46,007 bases of DNA from Alkalinema sp. RU_4_3. GTDB taxonomy: Bacteria > Cyanobacteriota > Cyanobacteriia > Leptolyngbyales > Leptolyngbyaceae. Shown piece after piece: positions 35,621 to 44,635 of the stretch. How positions within the stretch are numbered: position 1 is the stretch's first letter; the number at the start of each line of letters is the position of its first letter. The notes under the pieces are model-generated. The model did not search any database and was not told the DNA's origin. It saw only the letters and a program-made list of their open reading frames with translations. The translations under genes and the position numbers were made by a program. The stretch lies in assembly GCA_012031975.1 (NCBI GenBank), contig JAAUSA010000013.1:1-46007 (forward strand), in the 5' to 3' direction.

Positions 35621-36190
35621 ATGACCATTGCCAAATCGATTAAGGGTCGGTTCGCCTGTTTGATGGGTCTCCCCTTGCTGATGTCTATCGGCGGCAGTTT
35701 GGTCTGGCCCCAGTCGGCCTCGGCCTGCGGTCGGGTATCCATAACGGCCCAGTCGGTTAAATTCAAACCAGAACCGATCGCCCAAACCCAGCAAAACCAC
35801 CGCCCAGCATCCGACTGGAACGGCAACTACGAATTTTTTGAGACCGTCAGCACCAATTCTGTGGTCAAGACCCGCTTCTACCGCATTAGTATGTTGCAGG
35901 TCCGCTGCGGCTGGCAGGCCCAGGTGCGCCTGAGCGGTGACGATACGCCACAGACCTCCGTCGGGGTGAATGTCCGCTACCTCAGCGACAACGAAATTGG
36001 CCTCTACTACAACGGCGACAAGTATGACGGGCGCGATCGCGGTCAGTTTCAAACTGGCCAGCTCCTCCTGCGAATCCGGATTGACAATGCCGATACCCAC
36101 CGAATTTTCTTCGAGGGCATTGAGCCTCTAGTCGAAACAAACCGCACTTCGGGACTGGCCACCGATCCACCGATTCCTAGCCGTTACTAG
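35621..36190 (+). CDS. Exported protein of unknown function
   Basis: This is a 189-residue protein from ATG 35621 (MTIAKSIKGRF) with a signal peptide (FACLMGLPLLMSIGGSL, cleavage likely near ASA). An upstream opening at 35579 would put non-leader sequence before it. The mature part is polar, with two cysteines (ACGRV and VRCGW) that may pair. No family recognised. The last 4 bp overlap the end of the convergent radical SAM gene. Confidence 0.65.
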   Translation: MTIAKSIKGRFACLMGLPLLMSIGGSLVWPQSASACGRVSITAQSVKFKPEPIAQTQQNHRPASDWNGNYEFFETVSTNSVVKTRFYRISMLQVRCGWQAQVRLSGDDTPQTSVGVNVRYLSDNEIGLYYNGDKYDGRDRGQFQTGQLLLRIRIDNADTHRIFFEGIEPLVETNRTSGLATDPPIPSRY

Positions 36191-37752
36191 GCAGCTGCCT
36201 TGGTTTTGGGCGTGAGGACAAAGACCTCGCCCTTGGGTTGCTGGGCCATTTGGGCCTCAATTTGATCGCGGACGATCGATCGGTATTCTAGGAAGTGTTC
36301 CCCCAGGGCCAGAATGCCAAGGTAATGCTCCCAGACCTTGGGGTTGTGCCAGAGAATCCCCACCAGATGGTGCCAGAATTTCCACCGGGTTTGGCGGACA
36401 ATGCCCTGGCGCCAGATGAGGGTAAACAGCGCCTTTAGGTTGCTTTTGGTCACCTGGCGGCGACCGCCCTTACTGCGGGGGGCGCCCAGAATTAAGAAGT
36501 GGCGGTAGGTGCGATCGATATAGGCCACGGGGTCATAGAGCCGCCAGAAGGCATCCACATATTCCCTGGCAATATCCTCTAGGGGACGGGTCGGCACAAA
36601 GTTCATTAGGGTGGTTTGGTTCATGCCGGAGTTGGCTTCCCGCAGGCGACCTTCCCTGTTCAGACGATGCCACAGGGCCGTGTCGGGGAGGGCCTGCAAC
36701 ATGCTGAACATGGCCATGGGGACTGTGGTGTCCTCGACAAACCGGACGATCCGATCGCCCGCCCCCTTTGCTTCCCCGTCAAAACCGATGATGAAGCCCG
36801 CCATGACGCGCAGGCCCGATCGGACGATCGCTTCGACAGAGTCGTTTAGGGTACTACGGGTATTTTGGAACTTCTGGGTCAGGTTCAGACTGGCTTCGTC
36901 GGGGGTTTCAATCCCCAGGAAGACGGCGTTGAAGTTGCAGTCCACCATCATCTCCATCATTTCCGGGTCCTGGGCCAAATCGATCGAGGCCTCGGTGTTG
37001 AACCGGAAGGGATATTCATGGTCCTTCATCCAGGGCTTGAGGGCCGTCAGCATCCGTTTGACATTGCGCTTATTGCCGATGAAGTTGTCGTCCACCATGA
37101 AGATCGCCCGCCGCCAGCCCAGGTCGTAGAGGCGCTGGAGTTCTGCCAGGAGCTGCTCTGGCTCCTTGGTACGGGGTTTGCGGCCATACAGAACAATGAT
37201 GTCGCAGAATTCGCACTGGAAGGGACAGCCTCGGGAGAACTGCACGGACATGCTGTCGTAGGCCTCCATTTCCAGGAGTTCGTAGCGGGGAATCGGCGTG
37301 GTGGTCACATCGGGTTTGACGCCATCGGAGCGAAAGGTCCCGGAGGTGGCACCCTGGGCGATCGCGGCTGTAAACATCGGCAGCGTAATCTCGCCCTCAT
37401 CCAAAATCAAATAGTCAGCGGCTTCCACCTCCTGGGGCAGGGCCGTGGCGTAGGGTCCGCCTAGGGCCACGCGTTTATTCCGACGATGGGCCTCTTCAAT
37501 CACCGCCAACACATCGGGCTTCTGGACGATCATCGCCGACATCAGCACCATGTCCGCCCAGGCCCATTCTGCCTCCGTGACGGCGCGGACATTGCGATCG
37601 ACGAGTTTGAATTCCCAGTCCTGGGGGAGTATGGCAGCCACGGTGATCAGGCCTAAAGGGGGCAGCATGGCCTTGCGATCGACGAGGGCTAGGGCCTTCT
37701 CAAAGGACCAAAAGCTGGGCGGGAATTCTGGATAAATCAACAAAACACGCAT
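36187..37752 (-). CDS. B12-binding radical SAM protein with DUF4070 domain
   Basis: This is a 521-residue protein with a cobalamin-binding Rossmann domain (about 1-140, VALGGPYATALPQEVEAADY and LILDEGE), a radical SAM core with the iron-sulphur motif C176xxxC180xxC183 (RGCPFQCEFCDI), FMVDDNFIGNKRNVKRML, and FLGIETPDEASL, and a C-terminal DUF4070 domain (ALPDTALWHRL, TLMNFVPTRPLEDIA, YREYVDAFWRLYDP-like). The family is widespread in cyanobacteria and related to the hopanoid methylase HpnP, but it is a distinct branch, so I do not call it hpnP. The reaction is unknown; a methyl transfer at an unreactive carbon would fit. Confidence 0.9.
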   Translation of the reverse strand: MRVLLIYPEFPPSFWSFEKALALVDRKAMLPPLGLITVAAILPQDWEFKLVDRNVRAVTEAEWAWADMVLMSAMIVQKPDVLAVIEEAHRRNKRVALGGPYATALPQEVEAADYLILDEGEITLPMFTAAIAQGATSGTFRSDGVKPDVTTTPIPRYELLEMEAYDSMSVQFSRGCPFQCEFCDIIVLYGRKPRTKEPEQLLAELQRLYDLGWRRAIFMVDDNFIGNKRNVKRMLTALKPWMKDHEYPFRFNTEASIDLAQDPEMMEMMVDCNFNAVFLGIETPDEASLNLTQKFQNTRSTLNDSVEAIVRSGLRVMAGFIIGFDGEAKGAGDRIVRFVEDTTVPMAMFSMLQALPDTALWHRLNREGRLREANSGMNQTTLMNFVPTRPLEDIAREYVDAFWRLYDPVAYIDRTYRHFLILGAPRSKGGRRQVTKSNLKALFTLIWRQGIVRQTRWKFWHHLVGILWHNPKVWEHYLGILALGEHFLEYRSIVRDQIEAQMAQQPKGEVFVLTPKTKAAA

Positions 37753-37911
37753 AGATCACTCCTTTCTCGCTTCCGGTCCCAGCTTAGCTCGAAGCTTCGG
37801 GTTCGGTGGCTCCTGTTTATTTCGTCTTTATATTTAGGGGCATTTGGCCCGCGACTGAAGGATACTGCTGGCGAATTCAATTCGGGTGCTAACTGACGAT
37901 CGCATGGCCCA

Positions 37912-38055
37912 CCTGGGATTAAAATCCCAGGCTAACAGCTCAAACCCGTTGAAACGGGGCTAGGGTTGGAAGTCCCTTCAGGACTGTGATTGATAGCTCT
38001 CGATCGCGGGAATTTACCAGGTAAGACAGCCTCCAAATTTAGTCCTGAAGGGACT
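37912..38055. repeat. Cluster of palindromic and inverted intergenic repeats
   Basis: The 571-bp gap between the radical SAM gene and the next gene holds no ORF I trust but several dense repeats. CCTGGGATT-AA-AATCCCAGG is a perfect 20-bp palindrome (37912-37931). CCCGTT-GA-AACGGG is a hairpin (37945-37958). AGTCCCTTCAGGACT (37971-37985) and its exact complement AGTCCTGAAGGGACT (38041-38055) form a 15-bp inverted repeat. Both copies are preceded, reading toward the repeat, by GGGCTA some 8 nt before, so they look like two copies of one short element in opposite orientation. This resembles small dispersed palindromic elements common in filamentous cyanobacteria. Confidence 0.6.
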
Positions 38056-38223
38056 GCCAGGTGTTAGCCCGCAAATTCCATTCGCGGGGCGGAGCAGAAG
38101 CGTAGCGAAAAATTTTCTGTGGGAGGATTTTTGAATGTGGAATTTCTGTCTCTACCCTAGGACCTTCAAACTTTATCTCCCAGGGCAGATAGGGAACAAA
38201 GGGGCGGGGTTTTACGATCTAGA

Positions 38224-38250
38224 AAACACGAGAGTTCTGTCAAACACGAG
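38224..38250 (+). promoter_or_regulatory. Direct repeat AAACACGAG upstream of an exported-protein gene
   Basis: AAACACGAG occurs at 38224-38232 and again at 38242-38250, an 18-bp period, about 75-100 bp before ATG 38324. This could be a tandem regulator site; no matching known consensus is recognised. Confidence 0.25.
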
Positions 38251-38323
38251 CGGTTGGTGATTGCGAAGACCCGTTATGTCCGACCCGTTAGTAAACCCTC
38301 AAAATTTCGGAGATCTCTCTTCT

Positions 38324-39160
38324 ATGTTTTCACTAAAAAATTTCAAAACAGCCCCGATCTTGGCGGCCATGGTCGTCGGCAGTACGATCGCCCTTCCCCT
38401 AGCCGTCACCCTTCCCACCCCCGTCGCCCAGGCCCAAATCAACGACCCTGGTTTGACGCCCGATCCCATGCCCAGCCTCCCCGCCGTCACGGAGGCCAAA
38501 CTCCTGAAGGCGGTAGCCAAGCAGTTGCGGGTGCCCGTTAAGCAATTGAAGGTGGAGCGATCGCAGTTGGCGACCTTTAGCGGCTGTCTGGGGATCTATG
38601 TCCCAGGGCAGGCCTGTACAGCTATAGCGATTTCGGGCTGGAAGGCTGTGCTGAGCCGGACCCGACCTGGCGCTGTCCCCACCAACTTGGTCTATAATCT
38701 GGACCAAACTGCCAGCCAAATTGCCTTCAATGCCACCGCCAGCGGCGGCACGATCCTGCCAGTATTTGATCAGTTTGGTGGACCGATCAATCCGTCCTTT
38801 GAACCCAATCTGGTCTTCCGCTCCTATGACATAGGCAGCAATTCCGGCCAAATGGTCTACCACACCCTGACCACCGACGGTAAGATTACCCGGCTTGTGA
38901 CGGGACCGACGATTCGATCGCGCCCGGTCCTGGTTCGTCAGCTCACCCCGACCCAGTTGAAGCAGTTCCAGAAGTCCCTGGAGACCAACCGCCTGCCCAA
39001 CCTGAATGGGTATAGCTACCTGACCAGCGCCTCCTTCGCCGATGCCCCCACCATCACCTTTGATGTGGGCTCCGTGGTGCAGTACACCCAACAGGACCTC
39101 AACAAAGCACCCCTGGCCCTGCGACGGATTGCTCGGGACTGGAACAACCTAATCAAATAG
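38324..39160 (+). CDS. Exported protein of unknown function
   Basis: This is a 278-residue protein from ATG 38324 (MFSLKNFKTAPIL), with a signal peptide ending at about VAQAQ. Upstream in-frame starts at 38261 and 38276 would put a polar stretch before the leader. The mature part has VTEAKLLKAVAKQLRVPVKQLKV, and two cysteines (GCLGIYVPGQAC) that probably form a disulfide. No family recognised. A perfect terminator follows. Confidence 0.7.
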   Translation: MFSLKNFKTAPILAAMVVGSTIALPLAVTLPTPVAQAQINDPGLTPDPMPSLPAVTEAKLLKAVAKQLRVPVKQLKVERSQLATFSGCLGIYVPGQACTAIAISGWKAVLSRTRPGAVPTNLVYNLDQTASQIAFNATASGGTILPVFDQFGGPINPSFEPNLVFRSYDIGSNSGQMVYHTLTTDGKITRLVTGPTIRSRPVLVRQLTPTQLKQFQKSLETNRLPNLNGYSYLTSASFADAPTITFDVGSVVQYTQQDLNKAPLALRRIARDWNNLIK

Positions 39161-39177
39161 GCGGTTCACGAAATTTT

Positions 39178-39205
39178 ATGGAGCGATCGGGGGCGATCGC
39201 TCCAT
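39178..39205 (+). terminator. Hairpin terminator after the exported-protein gene
   Basis: ATGGAGCGATCG (39178-39189) and CGATCGCTCCAT (39194-39205) form a perfect 12-bp stem with a GGGG loop. It starts 17 bp after the stop at 39160. Only TT follows, so it is a strong hairpin with a poor T tract. It is built on HIP1-like sequence, as at 4423. Confidence 0.55.
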
Positions 39206-39237
39206 TTCCTGCGGTACCTAGGTAGACAAGTTTAAGC

Positions 39238-40410
39238 ATGGCCCCGAAATACGGCCAAACCACAATGACCTCTACTACCCTAGAAATCCGCAACAGCCAG
39301 AAACAGCAGCTGGCTCCCCTAAATCTTCCCAACCGTCTCCTGCTCGGCCCCGGCCCCTCCAATGCCCACCCGACGGTTCTACAGGCGATGGGCATGAATC
39401 CCCTCGGCCACCTGGATCCGCAATTTCTAGGCGTAATGGATGAAATTCGATCGATGCTGCGCTACGTCTGGCAAACCGAGAATGCCATGACGATCGCCGT
39501 CAGCGGCACCGGGAGCGCTGCCATGGAGGCCACCCTCGCCAACGCCATACACCAGGGCGAAACGGTCCTGATCGCCAGCATGGGCTACTTTGGCAACCGT
39601 CTGATCGACATGGCGGGCCGCTACGGCGCCCAAGTCAAGAGCATCACCAAACCCTGGGGCGAAGTGTTCTCCCTGGCGGAACTGCGCAGCGCCATGGAGA
39701 CCCACCGCCCCGCCATACTCGCCCTAGTCCATGCCGAAACCTCCACTGGCGCTTGCCAACCCATGGACGGCATCGGCGATCTCTGCCGGGAGATGGGTGC
39801 TTTGCTGATCCTCGACACCGTCACCAGCATGGGCGGCGTCCCCACCCACCTGGACGATTGGGGCGTGGATCTGGCCTATAGCTGTAGCCAAAAGGGCATC
39901 GGCTGCTCCCCTGGGGCCTCGCCCTTTACCATGGGCGATCGCGCCTGGACCAAGCTTCAAGCCCGCACCACACCTGTGGAAAACTGGTACTTGGATATGA
40001 ACCTGCTCTCTAAATACTGGGGACCGGAACGGGTCTACCACCACACCGCCCCCGTCAACCTCTACTACGGTCTGCGTGAAGCCCTACGCCTCCTCTGTGA
40101 AGAAGGGGTGGAAAACGCCTGGAAACGCCATCAGACTAACGCGGAATATCTCTGGCAGCAGTTGGAATCGATCGGCCTGTCCATGCATGTGGACAAACAG
40201 TACCGCCTACCCACCCTCACCACCGTGCGAGTGCCTGAAGGCGTTGATGCCAAGGCGGTTTCGGCGCGGATGCTGAAGGAATTTGACCTGGAAATCGGCA
40301 ATGGGTTGGGGGAATTGGCTGGAAAAGTATGGCGTGTGGGCCTGATGGGCTACAACAGTCGCAGGGAAAATGTTGATCATTTAATTGACGTTTTCAAGCA
40401 AGTGTTGTAA
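39238..40410 (+). CDS. Alanine/serine-glyoxylate aminotransferase-like PLP enzyme
   Basis: This is a 390-residue class V (fold I) aminotransferase. LLLGPGPSNAHPTVLQAM, GTGSAAMEATLANAI (PLP phosphate site), VHAETSTGACQPMDGI, ILDTVTSMGGVP (PLP-ring aspartate) and the Schiff-base lysine in YSCSQKGIGCSPG are all present, followed by YYGLREALRLL. The family converts glyoxylate to glycine with alanine or serine as donor, which in cyanobacteria belongs to the photorespiratory pathway. Exact donor cannot be read from sequence. The start could be ATG 39238 or ATG 39265 (MTSTTLEIR). Confidence 0.9.
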   Translation: MAPKYGQTTMTSTTLEIRNSQKQQLAPLNLPNRLLLGPGPSNAHPTVLQAMGMNPLGHLDPQFLGVMDEIRSMLRYVWQTENAMTIAVSGTGSAAMEATLANAIHQGETVLIASMGYFGNRLIDMAGRYGAQVKSITKPWGEVFSLAELRSAMETHRPAILALVHAETSTGACQPMDGIGDLCREMGALLILDTVTSMGGVPTHLDDWGVDLAYSCSQKGIGCSPGASPFTMGDRAWTKLQARTTPVENWYLDMNLLSKYWGPERVYHHTAPVNLYYGLREALRLLCEEGVENAWKRHQTNAEYLWQQLESIGLSMHVDKQYRLPTLTTVRVPEGVDAKAVSARMLKEFDLEIGNGLGELAGKVWRVGLMGYNSRRENVDHLIDVFKQVL

Positions 40411-40531
40411 ATTGCAAAGCTATTTGCCTCAAACCTATGGCTAGCTGGCCTGGACCCTGATTTGCTGGGACCCAACCACCGATCGATCCATCCCTGACCC
40501 AAACGGGGACAGATACAGGCGAAAAACTTTA

Positions 40532-40564
40532 CTGGGCGGGCTTTACAGGTAAAAGTCCACCCAG
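40532..40564. other. Imperfect hairpin between the aminotransferase and HU genes
   Basis: CTGGGCGGGCTTT (40532 on) can pair with AAAGTCCACCCAG (to 40564) with one C-A mismatch and one G-T pair. It lies in the 296-bp gap before hup, which otherwise holds only the hup promoter. Possible terminator for the aminotransferase; no T tract. Confidence 0.35.
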
Positions 40565-40641
40565 CATGGGTTTCAGCCCCATTGTCCCCTCAAAACCCCA
40601 GCCCGAAGCCGTTCGATTCTAAGAAAAAACTAAAAAAAAGG

Positions 40642-40669
40642 TTGCATTTTTTCAATCCCGACATAGAAT
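40642..40669 (+). promoter_or_regulatory. Candidate sigma-70-type promoter of the HU gene
   Basis: TTGCAT (40642-40647) and TAGAAT (40664-40669) are separated by 16 bp and preceded by an A-rich tract (40621-40639) that may act as an UP element. It predicts a leader of about 30 nt before ATG 40707. Confidence 0.55.
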
Positions 40670-40706
40670 ACGGGAAATGCTAAATGCAAAGGAATTTGGA
40701 CAAGTT

Positions 40707-41009
40707 ATGAACAAGGCAGAATTAGTTGATGCTATCGCTGAGAAGGCATCTGTGAGCAAGAAAGATGCTGATGCGATCGTGAGTGCGACGGTCGAAGTGA
40801 TCATGGAAGCTGTGTCTAACCAAGACAAGGTGACCCTGGTGGGCTTCGGCACCTTTGAAGCTCGTGAGCGCAAGGAACGCGAAGGGCGTAACCCTTCGAC
40901 GGGTCAGGCCATCAAGATCCCCGCCACCACTGTGCCTGCATTCTCCGCTGGTAAGGGTTTCAAGGACTTGGTCGCTGAAAAAGCTGGCAAGGGCGCTAAG
41001 AAGAAGTAG
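40707..41009 (+). CDS. hup: DNA-binding protein HU
   Basis: This is a 100-residue HU-family nucleoid protein. MNKAELVDAIAEKASVSKKDAD, VTLVGFGTFEARERKEREG, the DNA-arm RNPSTGQAIKIPA and VPAFSAGKGFKDLV are all canonical. A Lys-rich tail (GKGAKKK) extends slightly beyond the minimal 90 residues. ATG 40707 is chosen over an upstream ATG at 40677 since HU begins MNKAEL. A terminator follows at 41040. Confidence 0.97.
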   Translation: MNKAELVDAIAEKASVSKKDADAIVSATVEVIMEAVSNQDKVTLVGFGTFEARERKEREGRNPSTGQAIKIPATTVPAFSAGKGFKDLVAEKAGKGAKKK

Positions 41010-41039
41010 GCGATCGCCCTGATTTTATAATGTGAAGAG

Positions 41040-41069
41040 AGGGAAGGCATGGAAATGTCTTCCCTTTTT
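41040..41069 (+). terminator. Rho-independent terminator of hup
   Basis: GGGAAGGCA and TGTCTTCCC pair over 9 bp (one G-T) around a 6-nt loop TGGAAA, followed by TTTTTC. It lies 31 bp after the hup stop. Confidence 0.85.
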
Positions 41070-41176
41070 CTCTGGCTATGCCTGTCCGAGGGTCTGGGGA
41101 GTAATGATTTTCGTAAAGCTTTACGGATTGTGGCCGATCGGGTCCGGAGAAAGAAGCATCAATCTCCCAGCTTTGA

Positions 41177-41374
41177 ATGATGATGCGCCACCCCAATTTT
41201 TCCCGACGAAATCTGACGATTGCTAGCTTGACCGCCCTCAGTCTTGTATGGTTGGTGCCTTCCTTGGTCCACAATATCCGCCTGGCCATGGCCCAAGGGG
41301 TCTGGTGCAGCCTCAGCAACGGTGACCAGCTCGACTCGCCCCGGATGATTCACTATGGCAAGGACTGCCCCTAG
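41177..41374 (+). CDS. Small exported peptide, hypothetical
   Basis: This is a 65-residue ORF with a leader-like N-terminus: basic MMMRHPNFSRRN, hydrophobic IASLTALSLVWLVPSLV, and a MAQG region that may be cleaved, leaving about 25 residues with two cysteines (VWCSLS and KDCP). Three ATG codons stand in a row at the start. No family recognised and the ribosome site is weak; could be spurious, but the leader and paired cysteines argue for a real gene. Confidence 0.45.
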   Translation: MMMRHPNFSRRNLTIASLTALSLVWLVPSLVHNIRLAMAQGVWCSLSNGDQLDSPRMIHYGKDCP

Positions 41375-41495
41375 GCCATCGGGGCGCAATAATGATGCCT
41401 AGTATACAGTTTGGCCTAGGGAACTACGCTATCTAATTAGAAGGTGCTCTAGGTTACACTGCGCTATGGCCCTTTAAGAAACTGTATTTGTCTCA

Positions 41496-42533
41496 GTGCC
41501 CCAGATTTTCCCAACCCAGCCGTCTATGGATACGAATGATCTCGGGGGTATCAGCATACCTGCGGCCTATTCGACGCTTTCGGTCTCGGCCATTGTGGCG
41601 GAGTTGCTCTCCCGTTATGGTATCCCGGAGGTGCGGATCTGCCAGTTTTGGAGGCGGGGACTGAGTGATGTGTACTGGGTGGAGACAACGGATGGATCCA
41701 GCTATATTCTACGGATTTCCCACCATCAATGGCGATCGCGGTCGGATGTGATCTATGAGCTAGAGTTCTTGGAGCATCTGCATCGGCATCAGTTGCCTGT
41801 GGCCTATCCTCTGCGAACGAAGAATGGGGAACTCTGTCTAACGGTGCGGGCTCCGGAGGGCGATCGCTTTGCCAGCTTATTTATCTATGCGCCGGGATCG
41901 GTGCCGATCGGGGATTTGAATTTGGTCCAGAGTCGGGTGCTGGGCAGGACGGTGGCCCAGGTTCATGCCAGCGCCCAGTCGTTCCAGTCAACGGTGGCGC
42001 GATCGCCCCTTGATGCCGAACAGTTACTGGATCGCTCCCTGACCAATCTCGATGGGTTCCTCGGCGATTATCCAGAGCAGCGGCAGGCGATCCATGGCAT
42101 TGCGGCTAACCTATCCCAGCGCCTTGCGACCTTGCCCAAGGCGTCACCCTATTGGACGGTTTGTTGGGGGGATCCCCATAGTGGCAATACTCATTTTGCT
42201 TCGGATACAGCCCTGACGTTGTTTGATTTTGACCAATGTGGGCCGGGGTGGCGGGCCTTTGAGTTGGGTAAGTTTTTGCAGGTGGCCATGAGCTGTGGGG
42301 TGGCTCGCAAGGTGCGGCGGGCTTTCTTGGAGGGGTATGAGTCGATCGCACCCCTAGAAGCGGTGGAGCGTGAGATGATTCGGCCCTTGACCCAGGCGGC
42401 TTATCTATGGAACTGGTCGATTGTGGTCAACTATGCCCAGTTCCATGATTACTGTCGGTTGGATGCCCACCATCTCCGGAAGCGGTTTGAGATGTTTAAG
42501 ATGCTGGGGGTGAATGATTGTCACCTGTTTTAG
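41496..42533 (+). CDS. APH/choline kinase-like phosphotransferase
   Basis: This is a 345-residue kinase-fold protein. Nucleotide-binding GLSDVYWVETTDGSSYILRIS, Brenner motif VCWGDPHSGNTHF (with catalytic D and N), and metal-binding LFDFDQCGPGWRAFELGKFL are the aminoglycoside phosphotransferase/homoserine kinase-type signatures (the usual HxDxxxxN reads WGDPHSGN). It probably phosphorylates a small hydroxylated molecule, not an antibiotic. The start is GTG 41496 or ATG 41526. It lies 15 bp before moaE. Confidence 0.85.
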   Translation: MPQIFPTQPSMDTNDLGGISIPAAYSTLSVSAIVAELLSRYGIPEVRICQFWRRGLSDVYWVETTDGSSYILRISHHQWRSRSDVIYELEFLEHLHRHQLPVAYPLRTKNGELCLTVRAPEGDRFASLFIYAPGSVPIGDLNLVQSRVLGRTVAQVHASAQSFQSTVARSPLDAEQLLDRSLTNLDGFLGDYPEQRQAIHGIAANLSQRLATLPKASPYWTVCWGDPHSGNTHFASDTALTLFDFDQCGPGWRAFELGKFLQVAMSCGVARKVRRAFLEGYESIAPLEAVEREMIRPLTQAAYLWNWSIVVNYAQFHDYCRLDAHHLRKRFEMFKMLGVNDCHLF

Positions 42534-42548
42534 GGGGCCTGTGGGAAG

Positions 42549-43073
42549 ATGGTCTATGGAGACTTTTGTAGATTAATCGCCGTGGATTTTCTGACTGCCC
42601 CTGTCCTGACTACTGTGCCGAAGAAACATCCGGGGGATTCCCTGGTCCTGACGATCGCGCCTCTTTTCGTCGAGGAGGTTTATACTCTGGCGGATGATGG
42701 GGCCAATGGGGCGGTGGTGCTGATGAGTGGGATGGTGCGCAATAGGACGGACGGGCGGGGGGTGATATCCCTGGAGTATCAGGCCTATGCGCCCATGGCG
42801 GAGCGGGTGTTTTGTCAAATTGCCACGGAGGTGCGCTTGCGTTGGCCCGAGGTGACAAGGGTGGTGATTCATCACCGGACGGGGCATTTGGGGGTGGGTG
42901 AGATTAGTGTGCTGATTGCGATCGGCTCTCCCCACAGGCGCGAAGCCTTTGAGGCCTGCCAGTTTGCAATAGATACGCTGAAACATGCTGCACCTATATG
43001 GAAGAAAGAACATTGGCAAGATGGGTCGAGTTCCTGGGTAACGATTGGCAGTTGTGAGCAACTAAGCTGTTGA
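42549..43073 (+). CDS. moaE: Molybdopterin synthase catalytic subunit MoaE
   Basis: MoaE, with the sulphur carrier MoaD, makes molybdopterin for nitrate reductase and other molybdoenzymes. [69 protein letters not shown] and DGSSSWV are all classical; the two lysines in WKKEHW are catalytic. The 174 residues from ATG 42549 include an N-terminal extension of about 35 residues; a GTG at 42615 would give a length nearer the family's. No moaD is adjacent. Confidence 0.93.
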   Translation: MVYGDFCRLIAVDFLTAPVLTTVPKKHPGDSLVLTIAPLFVEEVYTLADDGANGAVVLMSGMVRNRTDGRGVISLEYQAYAPMAERVFCQIATEVRLRWPEVTRVVIHHRTGHLGVGEISVLIAIGSPHRREAFEACQFAIDTLKHAAPIWKKEHWQDGSSSWVTIGSCEQLSC

Positions 43074-43132
43074 CTTTGTCCTATGATGACGGGGTGCGAT
43101 CGGACTTGTCGGACCTTGGGAGACATTGGGCT

Positions 43133-44506
43133 ATGCGGATTTTGTTTGTGGCGGCGGAAGTGGCTCCCTTGGCGAAGGTCGGAGGGATGGGCGATGTGGT
43201 GGGTGCCCTGCCGAAGGTGCTGCGGGCCATGGGCCACGATGTGCGAATTTTCATGCCCTACTATGGTCAGATTAGTAAAAAAATCCAGGTGCCGAGTGAG
43301 CCTGTGTGGAAAGGCTACGCAATGTTTAATGACTTTGCGGTCTATGAGACGTTGCTGCCGGGTACGGATGTGCCGCTGTATTTGATGGGCCATCCGGTGT
43401 TCGATCCGCCTCGGGTCTATGGGGGGACGGATGAGGATTGGCGGTTTATATTTTTCTCGAATGGGGCGGCGGAATTTGCTTGGAACCATTGGAAGCCGGA
43501 GATTATCCATTGTCATGATTGGCATACGGGGATGTTGCCGGTCTGGATGCATCAGTCGCCGGATATTGCGACGGTGTTTACGATTCATAATTTGGCCTAC
43601 CAGGGGCCTTGGCGGACGAAGCTCGATCGAATGACCTGGTGTCCTTGGTATATGCAGGGTCACAATACGATGGCGGCGGCGGTTCAGTTTGCGGATTGGG
43701 TGAATACGGTGTCGCCAACCTATGCGGCCCAGATTAAGACGGCGACCTATGGGGAGAAATTGGAAGGGTTGATGTCGTTTGTGAGTGAAAAGTCTTCGGG
43801 GATTGTCAATGGGATTGATGTCGAAAGTTTTAATCCTGAAACGGATAAGGCATTGAAGCAGACCTTTAGTTCGACAACGCTAGAGAAGCGCGTGACAAAC
43901 AAAACTGCAATCCAAGCGGAAATGGGTTTGGATGTCGATCCAGATATTTTCTTGGTGGGTGTGGTTTCGCGCCTAGTAGAACAGAAGGGCGTCGATTTGA
44001 TGTTGCAGATTCTCGATCGCTATTTGGCCTATAACAATTCTCAGGTGACAATTTTGGGGACGGGCGATCGCTATTATGAGACGGCGCTGTGGGAATTGTC
44101 GGCGCGCTATCCGGGAAGGATGGCGACCTATTTGCTCTATGACGATAGTATGGCTAGAAGAATCTATGCGGGGAGCGATGCCTTTTTGATGCCGTCGCGG
44201 TTTGAGCCCTGTGGAATTAGTCAGATGCTGGCGATGCGCTATGGCTCGGTGCCGATTGTCCGGCGGACGGGGGGCTTGGTGGATACGGTGGCGGCCCATG
44301 TGCCGTCGGAGCATGAGGGTACGGGTTATTGTTTCGATCGCTATGAGCCGTTGGATTTGTTTACCTGTATGGTGCGGGCGAGTGAGGCGTTCCGGTTTAA
44401 GGATCAGTGGCGGGAGTTGCAGCAGCGAGGTATGGCGATGGACTTTAGCTGGGAGCGATCGGCGGTAGAATACGAGAAGATTTACCAGAAGATTACGAAT
44501 AAATAG
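43133..44506 (+). CDS. glgA: Glycogen synthase (GT5) GlgA
   Basis: This 457-residue ADP-glucose-dependent glycogen synthase builds alpha-1,4 glucan, the night-time carbon store. [21 protein letters not shown] (substrate KxGG at 15-18), [52 protein letters not shown] and the C-terminal [28 protein letters not shown] are all present. ATG 43133 is chosen because homologues begin MRILFVAAE; the frame opens earlier at 43070. The stop TAG at 44504-44506 lies within the target duplication of a MITE. Confidence 0.95.
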   Translation: MRILFVAAEVAPLAKVGGMGDVVGALPKVLRAMGHDVRIFMPYYGQISKKIQVPSEPVWKGYAMFNDFAVYETLLPGTDVPLYLMGHPVFDPPRVYGGTDEDWRFIFFSNGAAEFAWNHWKPEIIHCHDWHTGMLPVWMHQSPDIATVFTIHNLAYQGPWRTKLDRMTWCPWYMQGHNTMAAAVQFADWVNTVSPTYAAQIKTATYGEKLEGLMSFVSEKSSGIVNGIDVESFNPETDKALKQTFSSTTLEKRVTNKTAIQAEMGLDVDPDIFLVGVVSRLVEQKGVDLMLQILDRYLAYNNSQVTILGTGDRYYETALWELSARYPGRMATYLLYDDSMARRIYAGSDAFLMPSRFEPCGISQMLAMRYGSVPIVRRTGGLVDTVAAHVPSEHEGTGYCFDRYEPLDLFTCMVRASEAFRFKDQWRELQQRGMAMDFSWERSAVEYEKIYQKITNK

Positions 44507-44509
44507 TAT

Positions 44510-44629
44510 GGCTCTACCGGATCTCCCGTGGTCGATCCTAGATGTAGCTGCCTGAAAAGCCAGTTTTGCGGGTCCGCTTGGGTCACTACACCAGATGCAG
44601 TGACCCTCCACAGGAGATCCGGTAGACCC
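44510..44629. mobile_element. 120-bp MITE with 22-bp inverted ends and 8-bp target duplication
   Basis: The ends GGCTCTACCGGATCTCCCGTGG (44510-44531; shown as 22 bases only in pieces: GGCTCTACCGG, ATCTCCCGTGG) and the complement of 44608-44629 (GGGTCTACCGG, ATCTCCTGTGG) match at 20 of 22 positions. AATAGTAT flanks the element on both sides (44502-44509 and 44630-44637), a perfect 8-bp target site duplication. GG(C/G)TCT ends and 8-bp duplications are features of the ISL3 family, so this is likely a non-autonomous ISL3-type element. It has an inner hairpin GGTCACT/AGTGACC (44581-44587 with 44599-44605) and no ORF of its own. Confidence 0.85.
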
Positions 44630-44635
44630 AATAGT

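Noticed and set aside
37753-37911. Cobalamin riboswitch before the B12-binding radical SAM gene
   Set aside because: No B12-box-like sequence was found in the upstream region.
37912-38055. CRISPR array
   Set aside because: The repeats are palindromic and inverted, with no regular spacer pattern. No cas genes were seen in the window.
44528-44635. N-terminal extension of the fibrillin-like gene into the MITE
   Set aside because: The extension is encoded by the element itself; the native ATG at 44636 follows the insertion point and restores the ancestral start.
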